Under the pieces are notes generated by a model. It searched no databases, had not been told where the DNA came from, and saw only the letters and a list, made by a program, of their open reading frames with translations. From NCBI GenBank assembly GCA_964463485.1, contig CAYXDO010000135.1:1-31746 (forward strand): 31,746 nucleotides of DNA, read 5' to 3'. The DNA comes from CAYXDO01 sp964463485. Its GTDB lineage: Bacteria > Myxococcota > Kuafuiibacteriia > Kuafuiibacteriales > Kuafuiibacteriaceae. This document shows, one piece after another, positions 1 to 6,610 of this stretch. The position numbers were made by a program, and so were the translations under genes. Each line of letters opens with the position of its first letter. The stretch's first letter is position 1.

Positions 1-49
1 GAACGCCAGCCCCGCCTTGTCGATCTTCTATGGTACCGGCTAGGCCGGG

Positions 50-1357
50 TTATGTATGAGTTGGGTATTGATCCCCAGAGGTCTCACCGTCGCCGAAATT
101 CCACGACCACGCCACGACGCGGCCGTCAGGGTCGGTCGACCGATCGTCGAACGACACCACGGGCCCGCCGATGTCATGCGTGTAGAGTTGGAGGTCGGTG
201 AGTTCGACCGCGCCGCCGAAGGTCTCCGTGACGACGACGTCCACGTAGCGCGCGTCGAACGGGGTCAGGTCGACCCAGTGCTCCACGGTGTCCGCGGGGA
301 ACGTGAGGGTCGCGACCGGGACGAAGTCCGCGGGCGCAGAGGTCGCGACGGACGCGTGGAGCTCGATCGTCCGCGGGCCGCGACCGGCGATGCGAGACTT
401 CAGCCGCAAGCGATCGACGCGGCGAAGGTCTCCGGAGAGGTCGATCACCAAATTCTGCGGCGCGAAGCCGTCGGAGGTCCACGAGGGGCCCACGCCCCTC
501 GGCTCGTAAGAGATCGCGTGCTCGGGTGAGTTGCCGCTCGAGGCTGACACGATGGACGCTCCGCCCTCGAGCAGCGAAACGATCCCGCCCTGCTTGGGTC
601 GGCCGCGCACGTCCAGGCGATTCAGCCGGAGCTGATCGGCCGCGCCGTGGTTGGAGACCAGCTCCAGGCGGACGTAACGCGCGCGGGTCGGCGTGAAGCC
701 AAACTCATGCGGCACCGCGTCCTGCTCGAGGTTCCCGGAAGTGACGGTCGTGAAAGGTCCAGACTCAGTCTCCGACACCGATACCGAGAAGGCGTCGAGG
801 CTGCGCTCGGAAGCGTCTCCGGTGAGCACGACGCGATCGATCAACGGCGAGTCCCCGACGAGCTGGATCAGCACCTCTTGGTCGGTGACTTGGCGAGGGT
901 CGCTGCGGTAGCCCCAGGAGTCGTGGATGGCGGAGAGCAACCCACCGGCCACGCCGCTCGAGACCGAGATGACGGTGGCGCCGTACTCAGAGAAAGAGAC
1001 CGACCCGCCCTGGGCCACCGTGAAGGCCGCGTCGGGCGGCAGCGAGTCCAACACCTGGAGCGCGAGGGTCTGCTGGACGAACCACCTCGAGGCAATCTTC
1101 CTCAAGAGCTCTGCCACCGGGACACCAAAGGCGAGCTGGCGCTGCTCCATCCGAGGTGGGCGATGTCGTACTTGAAGGGACCAATGACCAGCCAGGAGAT
1201 TCGAAAGGTCAGAGAGCTGGCGTTTGTAAAGACAAGCCCACCGGTTGAAGTCGAGGAACCTGTCCCGCCTGCCGTGTCGTCGAGCTGATACCGACTCAGA
1301 CCGGCAGCTGAGTTGAATCACGCCCAAAATCCTCGCGGCGGCGCGACACGTACCCAA
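50..1357 (-). CDS. Discoidin (F5/8C)-PKD surface protein, probably broken or truncated
   Basis: The open frame gives 435 residues from a TTG at 1357. Residues about 105-255 and 258-395 read as two tandem galactose-binding (F5/8 type C, discoidin-like) modules, each ending in an 'ARYVRLEL' or 'ARYVDVVV' strand. A PKD module follows with the typical 'WNFGDGETS' core and stops at 'PTHT', just where family members carry a Tyr. Such modules usually bind surface glycans or polymers outside the cell. No signal peptide is visible, and the first 70 residues look like noise. An ATG at 1150 is the next in-frame start and would give 366 residues. The TTG start also overlaps the 3' end of the upstream gene by 62 bp. 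Past the TAA the same frame stays open to the window edge and still reads PKD-like. I suspect a decayed fragment of a larger surface protein; the true N-terminus is unresolved. Confidence 0.5.
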   Translation of the reverse strand: MGTCRAAARILGVIQLSCRSESVSARRHGRRDRFLDFNRWACLYKRQLSDLSNLLAGHWSLQVRHRPPRMEQRQLAFGVPVAELLRKIASRWFVQQTLALQVLDSLPPDAAFTVAQGGSVSFSEYGATVISVSSGVAGGLLSAIHDSWGYRSDPRQVTDQEVLIQLVGDSPLIDRVVLTGDASERSLDAFSVSVSETESGPFTTVTSGNLEQDAVPHEFGFTPTRARYVRLELVSNHGAADQLRLNRLDVRGRPKQGGIVSLLEGGASIVSASSGNSPEHAISYEPRGVGPSWTSDGFAPQNLVIDLSGDLRRVDRLRLKSRIAGRGPRTIELHASVATSAPADFVPVATLTFPADTVEHWVDLTPFDARYVDVVVTETFGGAVELTDLQLYTHDIGGPVVSFDDRSTDPDGRVVAWSWNFGDGETSGDQYPTHT

Positions 1358-3140
1358 CCGCGAGCCCTAGGGGCGGAGCCACCACGAAGGTCCCCCACAG
1401 GACTAGCGGGTTCGCGGCCCCGAGGGTCGCCGCGGCCATGGCTCCTAGGTAGCTGATTGCAGAGAGGCGGTCGAGACGCCTCGAGCACACGAGCGCTCCG
1501 ATGAGTGAAACGACCACCGCGGGCGCTGCCCAGTAGACGTACGAAGGAACGAGGAGCTCGAGGCGGCCGTCCAAAGGAAGGCCCGGACAGAGACCCAGGA
1601 CGATGAGTGTGAGTATGGCTCCGCCCAGGGTGGGTTCATGCTCGATGGACGCGATGGCGATCGCGACCCACAAGAGCGCCGGCCAGACGTACCGATCGGG
1701 TTGATTGCAGCAGAAGCCGAACGAGGCGATGGGGAGGTAAATCGCGAGCGCACTCAGCATCAGCACGAAGGCCGAGCGCACGCCTCCGCGCGCGGCCGCC
1801 GCGAACGTGCCTCCTGCTCCGAGCGCTACGAGCGACGCGTGGTAGCCCCCGTGAAATCCGAGGCCCAAGTCGAAGGCCCGGCCGAGCGACCACTCGGGAA
1901 GCACTCTCTCGCGTAAGTACAGCGTGTTGATTTCAGTGACCATCGTGAAGGGCGATCCGGTCCAGACCCACATCGCGATCGCTTGTGGCGCGTAGCCAAG
2001 ACTCAGTCCGAGCGCCAGCGCGGATACTCTCTTCACGAGCGTCGACTCCAAGCGACCCAACCCGCCGATCGCCGTCGCCGCGAGGGGAAGGAGCGCGAAG
2101 GCCGACGCCGGACGCATGGTCACGGAGTATCCGGCGGCCGCTCCAGCCAACACCCATACCCACGTACGTCCGCGTGCGAGGAGCCCCAGGACCGTCGCAG
2201 AGGCGACGACGATCAACGCTGGCAAATCGGTCAAGAGAGTCAGTCCGACTCTCTGACTGAAGTAGTAGACGTCGAGGATCCACGGGCCCTCGGTCCAGGC
2301 AAACGGAACGAAGACGGTGCGCCCGACGTGAGGCTCGGGAGGCCAACCTATGAACGGGTGCCTCGCGAGCTGGGCCCACGCGACAACGACGATCGCAGCG
2401 ATCCAGCCTGCGCGGGTGTTTCCAACCCACCGCACCGTCAGCCAGTGCACGATGACCGGGAGCACGCTCGAGACGATGACCAGCGCAGGTCCAGCCTGAT
2501 ACGCGGCGAGCGTCGGGTCGTCCGAGATCTCGAAGATCCGAAAGAAGGGCGCGAGCAGGAGCGGCCAACCTACTCCGCTCCCCTGTTTCGTGAGGGGCTC
2601 GAGCCGCGCGGCTTGGTGCGCCCAGGACACGTACAGCGCTTCGTCCCCTGCGAAGATCGCATAGTGTCCGAGACCGGCGGCCTGCCAGAAACTCAGCGCC
2701 GCGGATCCCGCACCAAGACTCAGCGGGCTCAACCGTGGCCACCTTCGACCAGCTACGAGCAATCCGACCGTCAACACCAACGCGCCGAGCGCGGCCCAGC
2801 TCAGCTCCGACCGCGGCGGCGCTTCGAACGCTACCGACTCGCTGGAGACGAGCGCGAACTGAGGCGATGAGTACACGACGCCCCTCGAGCCCGCTCGAAG
2901 CGTGTGGCGCTCTACCCACCGTCGCACTGGATTCCGACCGGCGCCGATCGGAGCCACCATGAACACACCGTCCACGGCAACTCTCTCGACCGGGCCCGTC
3001 GAGATCGCCTCCGGTACGTCGCTCAGCGTCGGGCTTCGGAAAGCCACGAGCGGGAGCTTGGGCGGCGAGACTTCGCCGCGCGGTGGTGGCGGTGCACAGG
3101 AGCAGGCGAGGAGCGCGACCAGCAGGAGGTTCCGAGGCAT
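1296..3140 (-). CDS. GT-C-like polytopic membrane glycosyltransferase with lipoprotein-type signal
   Basis: This 614-residue protein has a short soluble N-terminal part (about residues 20-115), then roughly ten to twelve hydrophobic segments to the C-terminus. Near residue 165 the motif 'GDEALYVSWAHQAARLEP' followed by 'GWPLLLAPFFRIF' resembles the Asp/Glu loop and 'HPPGYPLLLA' region of the PMT/ArnT-like GT39/GT-C family, which transfer sugars from polyprenyl-phosphate donors on the outer face of the inner membrane. The donor and acceptor cannot be read from sequence. The N-terminus 'LLVALLACSCAPPPPRG' looks like a lipoprotein signal with an L-L-A-C lipobox, unusual for a polytopic enzyme. 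The ATG at 3138-3140 is preceded by a clear hydrophobic start, which supports it. It lies 46 bp after the MerR-type regulator on the same strand, so co-transcription is plausible. Family assignment is moderate because overall similarity to GT-C enzymes is loose. Confidence 0.7.
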   Translation of the reverse strand: MPRNLLLVALLACSCAPPPPRGEVSPPKLPLVAFRSPTLSDVPEAISTGPVERVAVDGVFMVAPIGAGRNPVRRWVERHTLRAGSRGVVYSSPQFALVSSESVAFEAPPRSELSWAALGALVLTVGLLVAGRRWPRLSPLSLGAGSAALSFWQAAGLGHYAIFAGDEALYVSWAHQAARLEPLTKQGSGVGWPLLLAPFFRIFEISDDPTLAAYQAGPALVIVSSVLPVIVHWLTVRWVGNTRAGWIAAIVVVAWAQLARHPFIGWPPEPHVGRTVFVPFAWTEGPWILDVYYFSQRVGLTLLTDLPALIVVASATVLGLLARGRTWVWVLAGAAAGYSVTMRPASAFALLPLAATAIGGLGRLESTLVKRVSALALGLSLGYAPQAIAMWVWTGSPFTMVTEINTLYLRERVLPEWSLGRAFDLGLGFHGGYHASLVALGAGGTFAAAARGGVRSAFVLMLSALAIYLPIASFGFCCNQPDRYVWPALLWVAIAIASIEHEPTLGGAILTLIVLGLCPGLPLDGRLELLVPSYVYWAAPAVVVSLIGALVCSRRLDRLSAISYLGAMAAATLGAANPLVLWGTFVVAPPLGLAVGYVSRRREDFGRDSTQLPV

Positions 3141-3186
3141 TCGCGCCGAGCAGCCTAGCAGGGTCCCGAGGCAAACGTCGATCGAG

Positions 3187-4179
3187 TCAGGTCGCCTTGG
3201 AACGCCACGATTCGAGCGCGGCCTCGAAACCGATGAAGTCGTCGAAGCTCTTCACGGTGGCCCGAGTCTTCGACACGGAATGCCCAGGCGGGTGAGCGAC
3301 CCAAGTGTCGACGCGCGTGGACAATGCGCTCAGCGTCACCTCGAGCGCTCGCGCTTCCTCCGGCGTGGGCTCTCGCAAGACACAGAGGAGCAACATCTCC
3401 GGCTTCGCGAGCTCGACCGCGTCCAGCAAATCGACGTCGGGAAGGTCGCCGCCGATGTACACGGGCTCGAACCCATGAATCGAAGAGAGAAACGCCGCGA
3501 CGAGCGCGCCGAGAGTGTGGCGATGACCCACGGGAGTCGTAATCATGATTCGGGGCCCATCGACGGAATTCATTCCACGAAGCGCATGAAGCACAGATTC
3601 CAACTGCGCGCTGGCCAGGTGCTCGTGCGCAACGCCGAGACGGCCGGACTCCCAAGCGACCCCCACCTCCCGAAGGATCGGAAGCAGAACTTCGTACAAA
3701 AAAACTCGCCGATCACCGAGCCGGCCGGAGCGCCACAGAACCTCGAGCGCGCGCTTGCCGTCGAATCGCCGAATACATTCGAGATAGGACGCGATGGCGA
3801 CGTGGTGATCGGGGGTGGGCGGCGCGCTCGTCGGCGAGGAGTCGTCCGGTGGATCGACCGTTTCAGCCGACTTTGGCCCGAGCGGCTCCGCCTGGCCACT
3901 CATCGCGATGAGTCGCTCCAGATCGCGCGTGGGAAGCCTCGCGATCTGCCCGATACCATGCCCACGGCCAGAGAGAGTTCGCAGCATACTCAGCCGCCGA
4001 ATGTCTTCCTCCGAGAACCGTCGCATGTTGCCGTCGGTGCGCGAGGGCTGCACCGCTCGATAGCGACGCTCCCAAATCCGAATGACATGCGCGGAAAGTC
4101 CGGTGCGGCGACACACCGCCCGCATGGTGTACACCGCGGAGCGGTCACTCACCGACGTTAGATCGCCTTCAATCTCCAC
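3187..4179 (-). CDS. MerR-family regulator with cobalamin-binding-like domain (CarH/LitR type)
   Basis: The 330-residue product has an N-terminal MerR winged helix (about residues 18-63, 'GLSAHVIRIWERRY', then 'MRRFSEEDIRRL'). A Pro/Ser-rich linker leads to a helical cap (about 125-195) and a Rossmann-like cobalamin-binding fold. In the cap, W176-x9-E186-H187 matches the Wx9EH motif of adenosylcobalamin light sensors such as CarH. The binding loop reads H219-R-H221-T-L-G224, keeping the axial-ligand His but with His where the family has Asp or Glu. The usual Ser of 'SxL' is Cys, and the final Gly-Gly is not evident. By family it would bind promoter DNA and let go on light or B12 loss, classically at carotenoid genes; no such genes lie here. 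I chose GTG 4179 because GGGAGG sits 6 nt upstream; the longer reading frame to 4320 gives an unlikely N-terminus. It overlaps the preceding gene by 22 bp. Confidence 0.85.
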   Translation of the reverse strand: MEIEGDLTSVSDRSAVYTMRAVCRRTGLSAHVIRIWERRYRAVQPSRTDGNMRRFSEEDIRRLSMLRTLSGRGHGIGQIARLPTRDLERLIAMSGQAEPLGPKSAETVDPPDDSSPTSAPPTPDHHVAIASYLECIRRFDGKRALEVLWRSGRLGDRRVFLYEVLLPILREVGVAWESGRLGVAHEHLASAQLESVLHALRGMNSVDGPRIMITTPVGHRHTLGALVAAFLSSIHGFEPVYIGGDLPDVDLLDAVELAKPEMLLLCVLREPTPEEARALEVTLSALSTRVDTWVAHPPGHSVSKTRATVKSFDDFIGFEAALESWRSKAT

Positions 4180-4631
4180 TTTGCGCCTCCCTCTCGCGCC
4201 TCGCATGCTTTCGACCGCCGCGTGGCGCGCTCCCCAGGGGCTCCGACGAGCTCCCCCTTCTGCATCTCCTCGAGACTCACCCCGGGCGGACGAACCGTTT
4301 CGCGCGGCCCCCGAACCCACGACCCAAATAACGAAAGTGATTTCAGTCTCCCGGGAACGTCGTGTGGCTGAACGTCGTGCAGCTCAAACGCCAAAGTCCG
4401 CTCCCCCGCGTTCACCCCGGAGCTCATCGCCACGCACTCGCAAAACTTTCGGCCTCCGTCCGCTGCAAAGTGATGGTCCGCGTGAACCTTCAGCGCGGTC
4501 CGCAAAACACGGAGCAGTGCGTCGAGCTTCGATCGTTGCGGGCAGGCGGGGCCATCGAAGAACGCATTTCGATCGCGGGCATGGGAGCCCGATCCGACGA
4601 CACTCTGTGCGCCCACGATGTGCTCCCGCAT
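4158..4631 (-). CDS. Hypothetical 157-residue protein overlapping the MerR-type gene
   Basis: I do not recognise this protein. It begins 'MREHIVGAQSVVGSGSHA' and has a central stretch rich in charged and His residues ('ALKVHADHHFAADGGRKF'), two Cys near residue 70, and a basic C-terminus. There is no signal peptide or membrane segment. Codon third positions are mostly G or C, as expected for genes here. The ATG at 4629-4631 has GGTGGAG 6 nt upstream; a GTG at 4643 is an alternative. Its 3' end overlaps the regulator's start by 22 bp, a typical coupled arrangement, so it may act with that regulator. In another frame directly upstream, 'MDTIERYDPELGHR' also looks protein-like and would join this frame through a one-base shift near 4667-4675, so the gene could be longer and frameshifted. 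Moderate-low confidence that it is a real gene. Confidence 0.45.
   Translation of the reverse strand: MREHIVGAQSVVGSGSHARDRNAFFDGPACPQRSKLDALLRVLRTALKVHADHHFAADGGRKFCECVAMSSGVNAGERTLAFELHDVQPHDVPGRLKSLSLFGSWVRGPRETVRPPGVSLEEMQKGELVGAPGERATRRSKACEAREGGAKWRLKAI
4186..4191 (-). promoter_or_regulatory. Ribosome binding site deciding the MerR-type gene start
   Basis: On the minus strand GGGAGG is followed by CGCAAA and then GTG, an ideal Shine-Dalgarno at 6-nt spacing. It lies inside the 3' end of the upstream small gene, so the two are likely translationally coupled. It decides for the GTG at 4179 over any start further upstream. Confidence 0.7.
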
Positions 4632-4968
4632 GACCGACTCCACCCAGCAGCTGAGGACATGGCGAATCTATGTCCAAGCTCTGGATCGTACCTTTCGATG
4701 GTGTCCATCAATCCGAGGTTACCCCATCAAAGCAACTCTGGCCAGAGCGCTCCACGGGATCAACCGCAACGCCTTGCTGGGAGGGCGACGCGGGGATGTG
4801 TTTCAAGAGGTTGTTTCGCCGCAGATTTTGATCGGTGTCACGCCGACTGGAGCTGCGCTCGAGGCGCCGGACACGGCGGCGGGTGCCCCCGGGGTCGTCC
4901 CCGTCCAGTCTTGGGACGCGATCGCACGGGTGTCGCCCGCCGTTGCGTCTATGTTACGTAGAGTTTAG
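4630..4968 (+). CDS. Doubtful small ORF diverging from the MerR gene pair
   Basis: This 112-codon frame starts at an ATG that overlaps the start of the minus-strand gene. Its second half ('EVVSPQILIGVTPTGAAL' and 'VPVQSWDAIARVSPAVAS') has G/C-rich third codon positions and a plausible amino-acid mix, and it stops exactly at the AT-rich island. There is no recognisable domain and no ribosome binding site. It may be a gene remnant or chance. Confidence 0.2.
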   Translation: MTDSTQQLRTWRIYVQALDRTFRWCPSIRGYPIKATLARALHGINRNALLGGRRGDVFQEVVSPQILIGVTPTGAALEAPDTAAGAPGVVPVQSWDAIARVSPAVASMLRRV

Positions 4969-4980
4969 CTATCGCTTCTC

Positions 4981-5040
4981 AGCTGATTTTTATCGTACAT
5001 ATTCGTCAAATTTAGACATTATCAGTACGTATTGGGTCGA
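4981..5040. promoter_or_regulatory. AT-rich island with operator-like repeats
   Basis: About 40 of these 60 bases are A or T, against a strongly GC-rich background. It contains two near-identical direct repeats, TATCGTACATATT (4991-5003) and TATCAGTACGTATT (5020-5033), and between them the imperfect palindrome GTCAAATTTAGAC (5005-5017). MerR-type B12 regulators often bind AT-rich operators near their own genes, so this could be a control region, but it is about 350 bp from the nearest minus-strand start. Function is inferred. Confidence 0.35.
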
Positions 5041-5586
5041 CAATGGCGCGACGGCTCACGATTCCGCAGCCGACTTCATGGGTGCCGCCGCGAGCGCCAT
5101 CGAGCGATCGCGGCGGAGAATTCCCCAGAGCTTGACGGCGGGTGCTCGGGCTCTCGCCAAGACGAGCACCCGCATGAGCGCACGGCTGAGCGTGCGTCCC
5201 GCTTCGTCCCGGACCCGGTTTGATGTCGACAGACATTCGACAGCGCTGGATGTCGAATCTGGCAACAGCGCGTCCGGCACGCTGAGTACGGGAGTTTGGT
5301 CGCCGCGCGGGCTCGAGATCTGAATCCCACCCGTCGGTCGCCGGACCCGAGGGACGGCAAATCACGATTCGAGGCGCAGACGAACCCAAGGCTCGATGAT
5401 GAGCCGAATGGCACGGCTGGGTCGCGCCGTGAATGAGTGCTGAAGCTCATACGATCGACGGTACGGGTCGGATCGGGCCGAAGATAATCTAACTGTGGAC
5501 GCGGCAAGTCATTCAGGTCGAGATTGGGGTGGGTTTTCGTGGCTGAGGATGAGTCGCCTCCGGGTTCTCTCCCGTGGCGAAATCGG
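5041..5586. other. Stretch without a convincing gene
   Basis: Short frames exist on both strands, for example 5056-5280 minus, but none has a recognisable domain, a ribosome binding site or a convincing start. The region lies between the AT-rich island and the 3' end of the WYL regulator. No RNA gene, terminator hairpin with a T-tract, or mobile element is visible. Confidence 0.4.
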
Positions 5587-6609
5587 TCACTCCGGCTGCG
5601 GTTGATAGCGCAGGGCGGCTTCCTCGTGCTCTTTGCGGACGCGCTCGGCGAGATCGCTTGGCGCGACCACCCGGACGAGGGGCCCCCAACCCACGACCCA
5701 CTGAGCGAGCTGCGTCAGGTCGGCCACGTCGAGCTCCAGTCGAACGCGACCTTGAGGCAACTTCGTGATCACCTGCGTTCGGTGCCAGTGCCGCGCCTCG
5801 ACGTAAGGCACCGCCCGCGCTTCGAACTCGAGCACCACGTGTTTCGGCTCGCCGCTCACGTAGATGCCGAATGCGCCTTCGAGGTACCGATCGATCGCGA
5901 AGTCTGGAGGCACTTGGAACGACGACCCGCGCACGTGCTCGGCCGCGGTGAATCGTTCCACGGCGTAGACGTAGATCTTGTGGGCGTCGTCGCTGCCGTC
6001 CTCCGCCACCGGCCGGCCAATCACATAGAGGCCGTGTTTGTGCAGCACCATCGCGTAGCCTTCGAGCAGCCCGGTGCGCGATCGGCCGTTCGCTGCCTTG
6101 TAGCCATACTTGACCCGAACGCGGCGAATGATGCCGGTGAGCAGCGCGTCGAGCACCTCGTCTTTGCCTTCGTAGGCCTTGGTGCCGCCGTCCGGAACGT
6201 ACGCGAAGCAATCGACCAGGCGCTCGGACTCGGCCTTGTGCTTGTCTCCCAAGGAGCTCGAGACCTTCGCGTAGATCGACTCGATGTCCTCGTGAAACGG
6301 AGTGCCCTCGAGCACCGAGAACACTCGCCGCATCGCCAGCAACGTGTAGCGCTCGCGGAGCGTCAACGTCACCGACCCCGTGCGCTTCTCGCGCAAGCGA
6401 AGCCCGACGCGCCCGTCGACCATCACGTCGTCGATCAGATAACCTTCGCCTCGAAGATAGCTGACGTCCCGTCGCATCTGCCGGACCGTCACTCCCTGCT
6501 CGTCGGCCAAGACTGACAAACGCACGCCTTGGCCTCGGGCCGTCAGCGTCTCGAGCACGCGCAGGACTCGGCCCGTTTGAGCGAACGAGCCTTTCTTTCT
6601 CCCAACCAA
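5587..6609 (-). CDS. WYL-domain transcriptional regulator
   Basis: The 340-residue protein has an N-terminal winged helix-turn-helix (about residues 8-65, with 'LADEQGVTVRQMRRDVSYL'). A WYL domain (about 140-235) follows, in which the signature appears as 'HGLYVIGRPV', and then a C-terminal WCX-like region ends near residue 330. Such proteins are DNA-binding regulators whose WYL domain is thought to sense a ligand or nucleic acid; many respond to DNA damage or control defence genes. The start is a TTG at 6609, one base past the ftsK stop codon. GGAGGAGGG within the ftsK 3' end lies 5 nt upstream and supports it. Coupling to ftsK is thus likely. The ligand and target genes cannot be inferred. 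Confidence 0.9.
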   Translation of the reverse strand: MVGRKKGSFAQTGRVLRVLETLTARGQGVRLSVLADEQGVTVRQMRRDVSYLRGEGYLIDDVMVDGRVGLRLREKRTGSVTLTLRERYTLLAMRRVFSVLEGTPFHEDIESIYAKVSSSLGDKHKAESERLVDCFAYVPDGGTKAYEGKDEVLDALLTGIIRRVRVKYGYKAANGRSRTGLLEGYAMVLHKHGLYVIGRPVAEDGSDDAHKIYVYAVERFTAAEHVRGSSFQVPPDFAIDRYLEGAFGIYVSGEPKHVVLEFEARAVPYVEARHWHRTQVITKLPQGRVRLELDVADLTQLAQWVVGWGPLVRVVAPSDLAERVRKEHEEAALRYQPQPE

Positions 6610-6610
6610 C

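Noticed and set aside
1933..3174. 413-residue minus-strand frame within the GT-C-like gene
   Set aside because: It is a different frame of the same strand with an Arg/Ala-rich low-quality composition; the hydrophobic frame is the real one.
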